A stretch of 64,000 bases of DNA from Janthinobacterium sp. TND4EL3 (GTDB taxonomy: Bacteria > Pseudomonadota > Gammaproteobacteria > Burkholderiales > Burkholderiaceae_D): positions 62,001 through 126,000 of the forward strand of contig NZ_FTMV01000003.1 of NCBI RefSeq assembly GCF_900156175.1. The letters run 5' to 3'. Under the pieces are notes generated by a model that saw only the letters and a program-made list of their open reading frames with translations, ran no database searches and was not told where the DNA came from. Shown here piece after piece: positions 10,559 to 20,714 of this stretch (positions are counted from its first letter, which is position 1; each line of letters begins with the position of its first letter). A program made the position numbers and the translations under genes.

Positions 10559-10634
10559 GCGGGAGTAGCTCAGTTGGTAGAGCGCAACCTTGCCAAGGTT
10601 GAGGTCGAGAGTTCGAGACTCTTCTCCCGCTCCA
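10559..10634 (+). tRNA. tRNA-Gly (GCC), copy 5
   Basis: Identical in sequence to copies 1-4. It lies after the terminator, so it belongs with tRNA-Cys in a second unit; a GCCGCA/TGCGGC hairpin lies in the spacer upstream. Confidence 0.98.
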
Positions 10635-10676
10635 GTTTTCAAGGTGGGCCGCAAGGCGCATCGAAGCAGTTCCTCT

Positions 10677-10750
10677 GGCGAGGTAGCAAAGAGGTTATGC
10701 AGCGGCCTGCAAAGCCGTTTAGACGGGTTCGATTCCCGTCCTCGCCTCCA
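10677..10750 (+). tRNA. tRNA-Cys (GCA)
   Basis: A 74-nt cloverleaf: acceptor GGCGAGG/CCTCGCC, anticodon loop CTGCAAA (anticodon GCA), T loop GTTCGATTC, encoded CCA. Gly-Cys is a common bacterial tRNA pair. Confidence 0.97.
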
Positions 10751-10755
10751 GATGA

Positions 10756-10790
10756 AAAAAATAGCCCACTTCCGAGTGGGCTATTTTTTT
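10756..10790 (+). terminator. Terminator after tRNA-Cys
   Basis: A 15-bp stem around ATAGCCCACT/AGTGGGCTAT with a TCCG loop and a 3' T run. Confidence 0.9.
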
Positions 10791-11025
10791 GTCTGCCCTT
10801 TCGCCAGACTTTGTCCGCTGTGCATCTTGTATAATGCCAGCAAGCTCAACCGCGCCGCCTGGCGCCTTTGAAACCTCCCCCTTTCCGCCATGCCGATGTA
10901 GTCACTGACGACTTTCCTGCTCCGTTCAAGCTCAGCGCAACTTTTCTGTGACGTCCGCTGGCATGGCTGTGCCTGGTTTTTCCATCAGGCCGGTATTTCC
11001 CTGTTCCGACCCTGGATACGCATCA

Positions 11026-12513
11026 ATGATCAACGCAACTTTTCGGGAAGAGTGGTTCTCGAATATACAAAAAAACGTCCTGGCGGGCCTGACTACCTCG
11101 TTCGCCCTGGTGCCGGAATGCATCGCCTTTGCCCTGGTGGCACAGTTGAATCCCCTGATGGGCCTGTATGGCGCCTTCATCATCTGCGCATTGACGGCCA
11201 TCTTTGGCGGGCGTCCTGGGATGATTTCGGGCGCCGCCGGTTCCATGGCCGTCGTCATCGTGGCGCTGGTGGCCCGGCATGGCGTGCAGTATCTGCTGGC
11301 CACCGTGGTGCTGAGCGGCATCCTGATGGCGCTGTTTGGTATCTTGCGCCTGGGTAAATTGATCCGCATGGTGCCGCACCCGGTGATGCTGGGCTTTGTG
11401 AATGGCCTGGCCATCGTCATCGCCATGTCCCAGCTGGAACATTTTCGCCTGGCCACGCCGCAAGGCGAAACCTGGCTGCAAGGCACGTCCTTGTACGTGA
11501 TGGTCGCCCTGGTGGCGCTGACCATGGCCATCGTCTATGTGCTGCCGCGCCTGACAAAGGCCGTGCCGCCCGCGCTGGTGGCCATCCTGGGCGTGGGCGT
11601 GCTCAGCCATTTCCTGCACCTGCCCACGCGCACGCTGGGCGACCTCGCGCATATCGCCGGCGGCTTGCCGGCCCTGCACTGGCCTACGGTGCCGCTGGAC
11701 ATGGCCACCTTGCACATCATTTTCCCGTACGCGGCGCTGATGGCCATGGTGGGCTTGCTGGAAACCTTGCTCACTTTCAATCTCACGGATGAGATAACGG
11801 AAACGCGGGGCCAGCCGAACCGCGAATGCATCGCGCTCGGCGCGGCCAACGTCGCCTCGGGCCTGTTCGGCGGCATGGGCGGCTGCGCCATGATCGGGCA
11901 GACGATGATCAACTTGAGTTCCGGCGGCCGCTCGCGCCTGTCTGGCGTGACGGCCGGCGTGATGGTTTTATTGTTCATCCTGTTCCTGTCGCCCCTGATC
12001 GAGCGCATCCCGCTGGCCGCGCTGGTCGGCGTGATGTTCGTCGTGGCGCAACAGACGTTTGCCTGGGGTTCGCTGCGCGTGCTGGGCAAGGTGCCGCGCC
12101 ACGATGCGCTGGTGATCGTTGCCGTGACGGTGATCACCGTGTTCACGGACCTGGCGATGGCCGTGCTGTGCGGCATTGTGATTGCCGCCTTGAATTTTGC
12201 CTGGCAGCACGCGCGCGACATGCGTGCCGATACCGATGACAGCACGCCGGGAGTGCGCGTCTACGTGCCGCACGGCACGCTGTTCTTTGCCTCGGTCGCG
12301 CATTTCCAGGAGCTGTTCCGGCCGGCCACGGACCCGGCGCGCATCATCCTCGACTGCCGCCATCTGCACCTGGCCGACCACTCGGCCATTGCCGCCATCG
12401 AAGCCTTGTATGAACGCTATGACAAGGCGGGCAAGCATGTGCAGGTGATGCACCTGTCGGGCCGCGGCCAGGCCTTGCTGCAGCGCGCAGGCGTGGATGT
12501 GAGCGTGGCGTAA
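11026..12513 (+). CDS. SulP family inorganic anion transporter with STAS domain
   Basis: A 495-residue inner-membrane protein. About 10-14 hydrophobic segments cover residues 20-400, beginning with the SulP-like LAGLTTSFALVPECIAFA. A cytoplasmic STAS domain forms the last 85 residues (VRVYVPHGTLFFASVAHF, then IILDCRHLHLADHSAI). The family moves sulfate, bicarbonate or dicarboxylates; the substrate cannot be told here. The frame is open from 10948, but the ATG at 11026 (MINATFREEW) gives the normal SulP start. A TATAAT at 10830-10835 could be its -10, giving a leader of about 185 nt. Confidence 0.9.
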   Translation: MINATFREEWFSNIQKNVLAGLTTSFALVPECIAFALVAQLNPLMGLYGAFIICALTAIFGGRPGMISGAAGSMAVVIVALVARHGVQYLLATVVLSGILMALFGILRLGKLIRMVPHPVMLGFVNGLAIVIAMSQLEHFRLATPQGETWLQGTSLYVMVALVALTMAIVYVLPRLTKAVPPALVAILGVGVLSHFLHLPTRTLGDLAHIAGGLPALHWPTVPLDMATLHIIFPYAALMAMVGLLETLLTFNLTDEITETRGQPNRECIALGAANVASGLFGGMGGCAMIGQTMINLSSGGRSRLSGVTAGVMVLLFILFLSPLIERIPLAALVGVMFVVAQQTFAWGSLRVLGKVPRHDALVIVAVTVITVFTDLAMAVLCGIVIAALNFAWQHARDMRADTDDSTPGVRVYVPHGTLFFASVAHFQELFRPATDPARIILDCRHLHLADHSAIAAIEALYERYDKAGKHVQVMHLSGRGQALLQRAGVDVSVA

Positions 12514-12528
12514 AATACTGCGTGCGTG

Positions 12529-12563
12529 GTCCCGCGCAATGGCACGATCCTGGCGGGATTTTT
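12529..12563 (+). terminator. Probable terminator after the SulP gene
   Basis: GTCCCGC (12529-12535) pairs with GCGGGAT (one G-T pair), followed by a T5 run; the loop is long (about 17 nt). Confidence 0.45.
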
Positions 12564-12581
12564 GAATGAAATGGAGTATTG

Positions 12582-13034
12582 ATGCTGTCGTACGAACAAG
12601 AACAATTATTGCAGCAAAGCCAGGCGGCTTTTGATGCCTACTATGACGGGCTGGGTGCGTCGCTGGTCAATTTCGTCGAGCGCCTGGGCATACAGCCGGC
12701 GCACGAAGTGTTGACGAACGCGGCCGAATACCTGCCGTATATCGACGCGGCCATGCGCACCATCGTCATCCGCGACGAGAGCTGGCAATGGGTGAAAACC
12801 ATGCTTGGCTACTTTATCGGCGAATACTTTGTGCAAGGTCATGCGGGCTGCTGGTATGTGGAAACGCGGGCCGAATCGCCGCATTTCTGCCGTTACATGG
12901 TCGGTGGCTTCGAGCATGGCTTGCCAGCGGACGCCGCCATCGATCCGGAGGCGCTGGCGCTGGCATTCCTGGCGCAATCCGCGCCGCGCGAACTGGCGAA
13001 ACTGATAGACGATGCGCAAGCCGGGCTGTGCTGA
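12582..13034 (+). CDS. Hypothetical protein, 150 residues
   Basis: A soluble acidic protein beginning MLSYEQEQLLQQSQAAFDAYYDG; I do not recognise its family. It has no signal peptide or membrane segment, and three cysteines. The pattern is mostly helical, with a compact central segment (WQWVKTMLGYFIGEYFVQ, then GCWYVETR). GGAG at 12573-12576 sets the ATG at 12582. It faces the chemotaxis receptor gene convergently across a strong hairpin. Codon use matches its neighbours, so it looks like a real gene. Confidence 0.75.
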   Translation: MLSYEQEQLLQQSQAAFDAYYDGLGASLVNFVERLGIQPAHEVLTNAAEYLPYIDAAMRTIVIRDESWQWVKTMLGYFIGEYFVQGHAGCWYVETRAESPHFCRYMVGGFEHGLPADAAIDPEALALAFLAQSAPRELAKLIDDAQAGLC

Positions 13035-13050
13035 TGCCTGGCCGTGCGGC

Positions 13051-13075
13051 ATGCGTGGCAGCCGCTGCCACGCAT
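13051..13075. terminator. Bidirectional hairpin between convergent genes
   Basis: A perfect 11-bp inverted repeat (ATGCGTGGCAG, loop CCG, CTGCCACGCAT) between the ends of the hypothetical gene and the MCP gene. There is no T tract, so termination is inferred from position. Confidence 0.5.
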
Positions 13076-13088
13076 TGAGCGTCAGCTC

Positions 13089-14789
13089 TTAAAACTCTTC
13101 CCAATCGCCTTCGGCAGGCGCCGTTGCCTTGCTGCTGGCGCGCGTCGCGGGCAGGCGCAGGGCAGGGGCCTGGCGCGCGGGCGCGGCCGGGGCTGCCGGC
13201 GCGCTGCGCTGCGGCGCCTTGGCGCTGAAACGGTCGGTCGCCACTGCATTGGCGTCCAGGCGGAACACGCTGACCACCTGCGCCAGTTCGCTCGCCTGTT
13301 CCTGCATCGCTTCGGCCGCGGCCGACGCTTCTTCCACCAGCGCTGCATTTTGCTGGGTCACCTGGTCCATTTCGGAAATGGCCTGGTTGACTTGCTCGAT
13401 ACCGGCGCTCTGTTCTTCGCTGGCGTTGCTGATTTCGCTCATGATGGACGTGACGAAGCCGATGCTTTGCACGATTTCTTCCATCGTCTTGCCGGCCTTG
13501 TCGACCAGGTCCGTGCCCACGTCGACCTTTTGCACGGAGTCGTCGATCAAGCCCTTGATTTCTTTTGCCGCCGCTGCGGAACGCTGCGCCAGGTTGCGCA
13601 CCTCGGTTGCCACGACGGCGAAGCCGCGGCCCTGTTCGCCGGCGCGCGCCGCTTCCACGGCCGCGTTCAAGGCCAGGATGTTGGTCTGGAAGGCGATGCC
13701 GTCGATGACAGAGATAATATCGACGATTTTCTTCGACGAGGTATTGATCTCGCCCATGGTGGCGACCACTTCGGCCACCACGGCGCCGCCGCGGCTGGCG
13801 ATGCCGGCCGCGTCGCCGGCCAGTTTGTTCGCCTGGCGCGCATTGTCCGCGTTCTGCTTTACGGTGCTGGTCAATTCTTCCATCGACGAGGCCGTTTCTT
13901 CCAGCGAACTGGCTTGCTGTTCCGTGCGCGACGACAGGTCCTGGTTGCCGGCGGCGATTTCCGCCGATGCCGTGGCGATGGTGTCGGTGCCGCTGCGCAC
14001 CTGGCCGACGATGCCCACGAGGCTGTCGTTCATGGTTTTCAGCGCGTGCATCAGCTGCGCCGTTTCATCGCGGCCCTGCACCGTGATGGTGCTGCTCAGG
14101 TCGCCTGCCGCCACGGTTTCGGCCACTTTCACGGCGTCGCGGATGGGGCCGGTGATCGAGCGCGTGATCCACCAGGCAAAGCCGATGCCCATCAGCACGG
14201 CCAGCACGCCCATGGTGATCAGGAAAATGCGGGTGCTGCTGTAAGCCTCGATGATGCTGGCGCCGACGCCGTCGGCCGCCTTGATCTGCATGCTGGCGAA
14301 GCGCTTCACCTCGGCCAGGTAGGCCACCGTGATCGGTGCGACTTCCTTCTCGAACACTTCCTTGGCGCCGGCCATGTCGCCGTCGGCCTTCATCTGGAAG
14401 GCGCGGGCGCGCGTCGTCACGTAGTCGGTGCGCACCTTGCGCACGACCTTGAATTGCTCGATGACGGCCGGGTTGAGCAAGGACGCGACGATGTCGTCCT
14501 GCAGCTTGCTGGAACGGTCCGCATCGACTTTCAGGTCGGCCTCGATCTTGGCGCGCACGGCGGGATCGGTGATTTCAAACGAGGCGACGCCGCGCACGCT
14601 GTTGAGTTCGATGATCTTCGACCATTCGGCCACCATGCGCTGGTTCTTGATGCTGGTATTGATGAGTCGGTAGGTCAGGTCGCTGGCCGTTTGCATGCGC
14701 ACGAGGGCGGTGACGGTCAAGGCGGCAAGCAACAGCAATACGACAGCAAAGCCGACGCCAAGGCGGCTGCCGATGTTCAGGTTCTTCAT
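13089..14789 (-). CDS. Methyl-accepting chemotaxis protein
   Basis: A 566-residue transducer. TM1 is at about 10-30, a periplasmic four-helix-bundle-type sensor follows (about 32-190), then TM2 near 190-212 and a HAMP domain. The long cytoplasmic coiled coil contains the hairpin tip ([36 protein letters not shown]). The very end is DWEEF, which resembles the NWETF pentapeptide that tethers CheR and CheB in E. coli Tar and Tsr; an Ala/Pro-rich linker precedes it. The ligand is unknown. No other che genes are nearby, so it is an orphan receptor feeding a distant array. Confidence 0.95.
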   Translation of the reverse strand: MKNLNIGSRLGVGFAVVLLLLAALTVTALVRMQTASDLTYRLINTSIKNQRMVAEWSKIIELNSVRGVASFEITDPAVRAKIEADLKVDADRSSKLQDDIVASLLNPAVIEQFKVVRKVRTDYVTTRARAFQMKADGDMAGAKEVFEKEVAPITVAYLAEVKRFASMQIKAADGVGASIIEAYSSTRIFLITMGVLAVLMGIGFAWWITRSITGPIRDAVKVAETVAAGDLSSTITVQGRDETAQLMHALKTMNDSLVGIVGQVRSGTDTIATASAEIAAGNQDLSSRTEQQASSLEETASSMEELTSTVKQNADNARQANKLAGDAAGIASRGGAVVAEVVATMGEINTSSKKIVDIISVIDGIAFQTNILALNAAVEAARAGEQGRGFAVVATEVRNLAQRSAAAAKEIKGLIDDSVQKVDVGTDLVDKAGKTMEEIVQSIGFVTSIMSEISNASEEQSAGIEQVNQAISEMDQVTQQNAALVEEASAAAEAMQEQASELAQVVSVFRLDANAVATDRFSAKAPQRSAPAAPAAPARQAPALRLPATRASSKATAPAEGDWEEF

Positions 14790-15171
14790 GTAATTCCTAA
14801 CAGTTTAATAGTCATGATCGCCGCCGCCAGCAGGGGCGGCCAGGCGCCGCAAGGCGCAGGGGATCGGGGTCTTCGGGTGCCGCAGGATTGCTGTGCGGCG
14901 CGCCGCGCTGTGCACGGCGTTGGAGGTGAAACAAGGGGTGTGGCGGCCTGGGATGCCGCTAACCAGCAAACCGGAAGTATAGCATTGACGCACGGAAATA
15001 GTTTTTTGCGGCAATTTTAATTTCTTATTGATATTAATTCATTGTTGCTTTTTTACGTCAAGTACCTAGTCCATAAGTACTATCACTTACATTCCGCCTT
15101 ACTTTTCGCCGTGCCGGCTGATAAAATACTAATGATAATCATTCGTATTAAATAATCGACCAGGGAATTGT
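14790..15171. other. Intergenic region with iron-responsive promoter
   Basis: A 382-bp gap between the divergent MCP and TonB-receptor genes. The left half is GC-rich. The right half is AT-rich and holds a TAAAAT -10-like element at 15122-15127 abutting a Fur box. No reading frame was supported. Confidence 0.6.
15128..15146 (+). promoter_or_regulatory. Fur box upstream of the siderophore receptor
   Basis: The 13-bp core AATGATAATCATT matches the centre of the Fur consensus (GATAATGATAATCATTATC). It lies directly after a -10-like TAAAAT and 26 nt before the receptor ATG, so bound Fur-Fe would block transcription. Confidence 0.85.
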
Positions 15172-17322
15172 ATGCAGCAACAGCGCAAGCCAGGATGTAA
15201 ACCGATCACTCTCGCCGTACTGGGCGCCCTGACCTTGGGTGCCACGCCATTGGCGGCCTGGGCACAGGAAACCTTGCCCGCCGTCACCGTGACTGCGGCC
15301 AAGGACAGCAATGGCTATGTCGCCGCCACCTCCGCCAGCGGCACCAAGACGGAAATGGCCCTGCGCGACGTGCCGCAGACGATCAACGTGGTGCCGGCCG
15401 CCGTCATCAAGGATCAGCACGCCATGTCGATCCAGGACATCATGAAGAACATCCCCGGCGTGGGCCTGTCCACGGGTGACGGCCAGCGCGACCAGGTGTT
15501 CATCCGCGGCTTCACGGCCATCGGCGACCAGTTCGTCGACGGCTTCCGCGATGACGCCCTGTATTTCCGCGACCTGTCGAACGTGGAGCGCCTGGAAGTG
15601 ATCAAGGGACCGGCCGCCGTGCTGTACGGCCGCGGCTCCTCGGGCGGCCTGGTCAACCGCATCACCAAGAAACCGGGTATCGATATCACGGACGTGGCCC
15701 TGAGCCTGACGAATACGGCCGGGCGCCGCGGCGAAGTCGACGTGGGCAGAGTGGGCGAGACGGTGGACTGGCGCGTCACGGGCGCGCGCGAATTGTCCGA
15801 CAGCTACCGCGACCAGCAATTCATCAACCGCACGGCGATCGCGCCTTCCGTGGCCATCCGCCTCTCAAGCGCCACCAAACTGCTGCTGCAGGGCGACTAC
15901 CTGGAAGACCGCCGCCTGACGGACTTCGGCATCCCGTCCTGGCACGGCCGTCCCGTCGCCGTCGATGCGGGCACCTATTATGGCGCCGCGAATGCCCGCG
16001 ATGCGGACTTCAGCCAGTCGCGCGTGGTCTCCACGGCCGCCACGCTGACGCACAGGTTCAGCGATACCTTGTCGCTGCGCAATGCCTTCCGCTATTACGA
16101 TTACCACCTGGACCGCAACAACACGAATATTTCCGGCAACGTCGACGAGGTCAATGGCACGATGAAGCTGGGCCACGCCAAACTCAACCGCGATGAAAGC
16201 GGCTGGTTCAACCAGACGGAACTGACGCAAAAATTGGTCACGGGCACCTTGCGCCATGAAGTGCTGTATGGCGCCGAGTTCGGCAAGCAAGACAAGGATG
16301 CCAACAGCTGGGTTTCGACCGTGGTGGCGCCGAATGTGTCGATCTTCCATCCCGTGCTGCCCGTGGTTGACCGGACCAAGCTGGGCGCGCGCAGCGATAC
16401 CTTCGGCACCTATGACACGGCCGCCGCCTACGTGCAGGACGCCATCAGCTTCAGCGACGAGTGGAAGGCGCTGGCCGGCCTGCGCTACGACCGCTACCAG
16501 CAGCAGTCGCGCCTGGCCAATGCGGCTGGCGTGACGACGGCGGACCTGTCGCGTACGGATTCGGCGTTCAGCCCCCGCGCCGGCCTCGTCTGGCAACCGG
16601 GCGCGGCGCAATCGTATTACGCGTCGTGGAGCCGCTCGTTCCAGCCCAGCGGCGAGAACTTCGCCCTGGCCGCCAACAATGCCGACCTGGTGCCGGAAAC
16701 CACGCGCAACATGGAAGTGGGCGCCAAGTACGATCTGTGGGGCGGCCGCGCCAACGCCACCGTGTCGCTGTTCCGCCTGGAGCGCGACAATATCAAGACC
16801 AGCGACCCGATCACGAACCGCATCGTGCCCGTCGGCACGCAGCGCACGGATGGCCTGGAACTGACCTTCAATGCGGACTTGCACGATGGCTGGAAAATGA
16901 TGGCCGGCTATGCTTACCTGGACGCCACCATCACCGATTCCATCGCCGTCGACAAGAGCGTCAACGCGCCGGGCACGACGACGGCCAGTTCCGTCGCCGT
17001 CAAGGGCAAGCGCGCGACCTTGACCGCGCGCAACACGGCCAATCTGTGGCTGACGAAGGACCTGGGCCACGGCTTCACGGTGGGTGCCGGCGCGAATGCC
17101 GTCGGCAGCCGCTTCGCCAACCCGGGCAACACGGTGGTGCTGCCCGGCTACGTGACGGCCGACGCCATGGCGGCCTGGCGCTCGGGCCGCTATGAAGTGC
17201 AGCTGAACCTCAACAATATCGGCGACACGCGCTACATCGTGTCGGGCCACGGTTCCAGCCCGAACCTGAGCTTGCCGGGCGCGCCGCGCAACGTGGCGCT
17301 GACTTTGCGCTACAGCATGTAA
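15172..17322 (+). CDS. TonB-dependent siderophore receptor
   Basis: A 716-residue outer-membrane receptor. The signal peptide ends near ATPLAAWAQ. A TonB-box-like segment (LPAVTVTA) is followed by the plug domain (VPQTINVVPA, then RDQVFIRGF and LEVIKGPAAVLYGRGSSGG) and a 22-strand-type barrel. The last strand is VALTLRYSM, with the aromatic residue third from the end. The plug resembles catecholate receptors of the Fiu type, but the ligand is not certain. A Fur box in the promoter supports iron-repressed expression. A strong terminator follows. Confidence 0.94.
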   Translation: MQQQRKPGCKPITLAVLGALTLGATPLAAWAQETLPAVTVTAAKDSNGYVAATSASGTKTEMALRDVPQTINVVPAAVIKDQHAMSIQDIMKNIPGVGLSTGDGQRDQVFIRGFTAIGDQFVDGFRDDALYFRDLSNVERLEVIKGPAAVLYGRGSSGGLVNRITKKPGIDITDVALSLTNTAGRRGEVDVGRVGETVDWRVTGARELSDSYRDQQFINRTAIAPSVAIRLSSATKLLLQGDYLEDRRLTDFGIPSWHGRPVAVDAGTYYGAANARDADFSQSRVVSTAATLTHRFSDTLSLRNAFRYYDYHLDRNNTNISGNVDEVNGTMKLGHAKLNRDESGWFNQTELTQKLVTGTLRHEVLYGAEFGKQDKDANSWVSTVVAPNVSIFHPVLPVVDRTKLGARSDTFGTYDTAAAYVQDAISFSDEWKALAGLRYDRYQQQSRLANAAGVTTADLSRTDSAFSPRAGLVWQPGAAQSYYASWSRSFQPSGENFALAANNADLVPETTRNMEVGAKYDLWGGRANATVSLFRLERDNIKTSDPITNRIVPVGTQRTDGLELTFNADLHDGWKMMAGYAYLDATITDSIAVDKSVNAPGTTTASSVAVKGKRATLTARNTANLWLTKDLGHGFTVGAGANAVGSRFANPGNTVVLPGYVTADAMAAWRSGRYEVQLNLNNIGDTRYIVSGHGSSPNLSLPGAPRNVALTLRYSM

Positions 17323-17340
17323 TTTTTGTCCTTTCCCGAC

Positions 17341-17366
17341 AAAACCCGCTCGCGAGCGGGTTTTTT
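17341..17366 (+). terminator. Terminator after the TonB-dependent receptor
   Basis: A perfect 12-bp palindromic stem (AAAACCCGCTCG/CGAGCGGGTTTT) plus extra T residues. Confidence 0.92.
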
Positions 17367-17629
17367 CATGCCCGCCGCGCTGCCTGCTCCGGCGGCCTTC
17401 CTGGCGGCGCAAACGGGCCGTGCATGCGGCTCATGCATTTAGAGGAAATATTCGGTATGCATAAATTAATGTTGACTGCGGGTAATTTTTTCCGGCGGAC
17501 TGAGCCTTGATGGGTTTTGAGGGGTAAAATACGCCTCATATGGCACAGGCATGGTGCTTATATCTTATGGATATGACACCGTCATGACGTTGTATGACTT
17601 TTATTTACTCACATCATAGAGGCCTGATT
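17367..17629. other. Promoter region of the formate dehydrogenase operon
   Basis: With the receptor terminator this makes a 307-bp gap. It is AT-richer than its surroundings, with a TAAAAT at 17525-17530 and a small dyad ATGAC-ACC-GTCAT at 17573-17585. No convincing FNR or sigma-54 site was found. Confidence 0.5.
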
Positions 17630-20600
17630 ATGGTTCAGATGTCCAGGCGCCAGTTCCTTCGGGTTACTGGCGCGACCATTGCTGGTTCCAGCCTCGCCCT
17701 GCTCGGTTTCGCACCGGGCCAGGCGCTGGCGGAAGTGCGGCAATACAAGCTGTCTCGCACGACCGAGACACGCAATACCTGTCCTTACTGTTCGGTAGGA
17801 TGCGGCGTCCTGCTGTATGGACTGGGCGATGGCGCGAAAAACGCCGTTTCCAGCATCATCCACGTGGAAGGCGATGCCGATCACCCGGTCAACCGCGGCA
17901 CCCTGTGCCCGAAAGGCGCCAGCCTGGTTGACTTCATCCACAGCCCGAACCGCCTGAAAGTGCCCGAATACCGCGCACCGGGCGGCACGGAATGGCAGCC
18001 GATCTCCTGGGATGTGGCGCTCGACAAGATCGCGCGCCTGATGAAGGATGACCGCGACGCCAACCTGATCGAAAAGAATGCCGACGGCAAGACCGTCAAC
18101 CGCTGGCTCTCCACCGGCATGCTGGCCGCGTCCGCCGGCAGCAACGAGGTCGGGTATCTGACCCACAAGACAGTGCGCAGCATGGGGATGCTGACCTTTG
18201 ATAATCAGGCGCGTGTATGACACGGACCGACGGTGGCAGGTCTTGCCCCGACGTTTGGCCGTGGCGCGATGACGAATCATTGGGTCGATATCAAGAATGC
18301 CGACGTGATCCTGGTCATGGGCGGCAATGCAGCAGAAGCACATCCTTGCGGATTCAAATGGGTAACGGAAGCGAAGGCGCATAACAAGGCCAAGCTGATC
18401 GTTGTCGATCCGCGTTTTACCCGTACCGCATCCGTGGCAGATTACTACTGCGCCACGCGTACCGGCACGGACATCGTCTTCCTCGGCGCGATCATCAATT
18501 ATCTGCTGACGAACGACAAGATCCAGCATGAGTACGTGCGCAACTACACGGACATGCCCTTCATCGTGCGCGAAGACTATGCGTTCGAGGACGGCCTGTT
18601 CTCGGGTTTCGACAAGGAAAAAGGCAAGTACACCAACAAGGCCACCTGGGATTACGAGATCGGCGACGACGGCTATGCCAAGGTCGACCCGACCCTGGAA
18701 CACCCGCGCTGCGTCTACCAGATGATGAAGAAGCACTACGCGCGCTACACGACTGAAATGGTCGAACGCACGTGCGGCGTGTCGGCCGACAAGTTCCACA
18801 AGGTGGCCGAAGCCCTGGCTTCGACCGCCGTGCCGGGACGCGCCGGTACCATCCTGTACGCGCTGGGCTGGACGCACCACTCGACGGGCGCGCAAACCAT
18901 CCGCACGGGCGCCATGGTGCAGTTGCTTTTGGGTAACATGGGTATCGCCGGCGGCGGCATGAACGCCTTGCGCGGCCACTCGAACATCCAGGGCTTGACC
19001 GACCTGGGCCTGATGTCGAACCTGTTGCCAGGTTATATGACACTGCCCAACGAGGCCGAGCAGGATTTCGATGGCTATATCGCCGCGCGCGCCACCAAGC
19101 CGCTGCGGCCGAACCAGCTCAGCTACTGGAGCAATTACCGCAAGTTCCACGTCAGTTTCATGAAGACGTGGTGGGGCGACTTTGCCACTGCGGAAAATAA
19201 CTACGCCTTCGACTACCTGCCGAAACTCGACAAGCCGTATGACTTGATGCAAGCCATCGAGTTGATGCACCAAGGCAAGATGACGGGCTATATCTGCCAG
19301 GGCTTCAACGTCATCGCTTCCGCGCCGAACAAGCAGAAGGTCACGGAAGCGCTGTCGAAACTGAAGTTCCTCGTCATCATGGACCCGCTGGCCGTGGAAA
19401 CGGGCGAATTCTGGAAGCCGCACGGCAAATACCACGAAGTCGATCCCACCAAGATCATGACGGAAGTGTTCCGCTTGCCGACGAGCTGCTTCGCCGAAGA
19501 GCGCGGTTCGCTGGTGAGTTCCTCGCGCGTGCTGCAGTGGCACTGGCAGGCGGCCGAACCGCCGGGCCAGGCGCGCAGCGACCTGGAGATCATGTCGGGC
19601 CTGTTCTTGCGCATGCGCAGCATGTACAAGAAAGAGGGCGGCAAGTTCCCCGATCCTATCGTCAACCTGACGTGGAACTATGCGCAGCCGCACAATCCGC
19701 AGCCGGAAGAAATCGCCCGCGAATTCAACGGCAAGGCGCTGGCCGACTTGTACGATCCGAAAGATCCGACCAAGCTGCTGGTGAAAAAGGGCGAGCAGCT
19801 CGCGTCGTTTGCGCAATTGCGCGACGACGGCACGACGTCGAGCGGTTGCTGGATCTTCGCCGGCAGCTGGACGCAGGCGGGCAACCAGATGGGACGGCGC
19901 GACAACAGCGACCCGACGGGCATCGGCCAGACCCTGGGCTGGGCCTGGGCGTGGCCGGCGAACCGCCGCGTGCTGTACAACCGCGCCTCGTGCGACCTGA
20001 AGGGCAAGGCTTTCGACCCGACCCGCAAGTTGATCGAGTGGAATGGCACCAACTGGAGCGGGGCCGATATTCCCGACTTCAAGGCCGACGAACCGCCGGA
20101 AAACGGCATGGGGCCGTTCATCATGCTGGGCGAGGGCGTGGCGCGCTTCTTTGCGCGCGGGGCCATGGCCGAAGGGCCGTTCCCCGAGCATTACGAGCCG
20201 TTCGAAAATCCGCTCGGCTATAACCCCATGCACCCGAAGAACCCGCAGGCGACCAGCAATCCGGCCGCGCGCGTGTTTGCCGATGATCGCAAGCAATTCG
20301 GCACGCATGAGGAATACCCGCACGTGGCCACCAGCTACCGCCTGACCGAGCATTTCCATTACTGGACCAAGCATGCGCACCTCAATGCCATCATCCAGCC
20401 GCAGCAATTCGTCGAAATCGGCGAAGAGCTGGCCAAGAGCATCGGCGTCGTTGCCGGTGGAGAAGTGCGCGTCAGCTCCAAGCGCGGGCACATCATCGCC
20501 AAGGCCGTCGTCACCAAGCGCATCAAGGCCTTGATGATCGAGGGCAAGGCCGTGCACACGGTGGGCTTGCCGCTGCACTGGGGCTTTACGGGCGTGGCCA

Positions 20601-20701
20601 AGCCGGGGTATCTGATTAATACCCTGACGCCGGGCGTGGGGGATGCGAATTCGCAAACGCCGGAATTCAAGTCCTTCCTCGTGAAGGTGGAAAAAGCATG
20701 A
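17630..20701 (+). CDS. fdnG: Formate dehydrogenase-N major subunit, selenoprotein
   Basis: A 1,023-residue molybdopterin enzyme oxidising formate in the periplasm. The Tat motif SRRQFLRV opens a signal ending near QALAEV. A 4Fe-4S ligand set follows (CPYCSVGCG, then GTLCPKGA). The in-frame TGA at 18218-18220, after DNQARV and before [15 protein letters not shown], aligns with Sec196 of E. coli FdnG, so it is read as selenocysteine (residue 197). A compact bacterial SECIS-type hairpin (GGCA-GGTCT-TGCC) lies just 3' of it. Similarity to FdnG/FdoG continues to the end ([17 protein letters not shown]). Alternative starts are 17594 and 17639. First gene of fdnGHI. Confidence 0.97.
18218..18258 (+). 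promoter_or_regulatory. Selenocysteine codon and SECIS element
   Basis: TGA at 18218-18220 is followed by a hairpin with GGCA/TGCC closing a GGTCT loop (about 18235-18247). Loop sequence and distance from the UGA match the SelB-binding SECIS of E. coli fdnG and fdhF. The element lies inside the coding sequence. Confidence 0.9.
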
Positions 20702-20714
20702 TGGGAGATCAATA

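Noticed and set aside
9947..10634. Regular 76-bp repeats as a CRISPR array
   Set aside because: Each repeat folds as a complete tRNA-Gly with CCA; spacers are of unequal length and no cas genes are present.
10948..11025. Upstream start for the SulP transporter
   Set aside because: The extra 26 residues lack family similarity and the downstream ATG gives the usual N-terminus.
17541..17558. Sigma-54 -24/-12 promoter before fdnG (TGGCAC...)
   Set aside because: The -12 GC is misplaced by two bases and the TTGC element is missing.
18218..18220. TGA as a true stop or frameshift making fdnG a pseudogene
   Set aside because: Alignment resumes in the same frame, a SECIS-like hairpin follows, and selA, selB and tRNA-Sec lie downstream.
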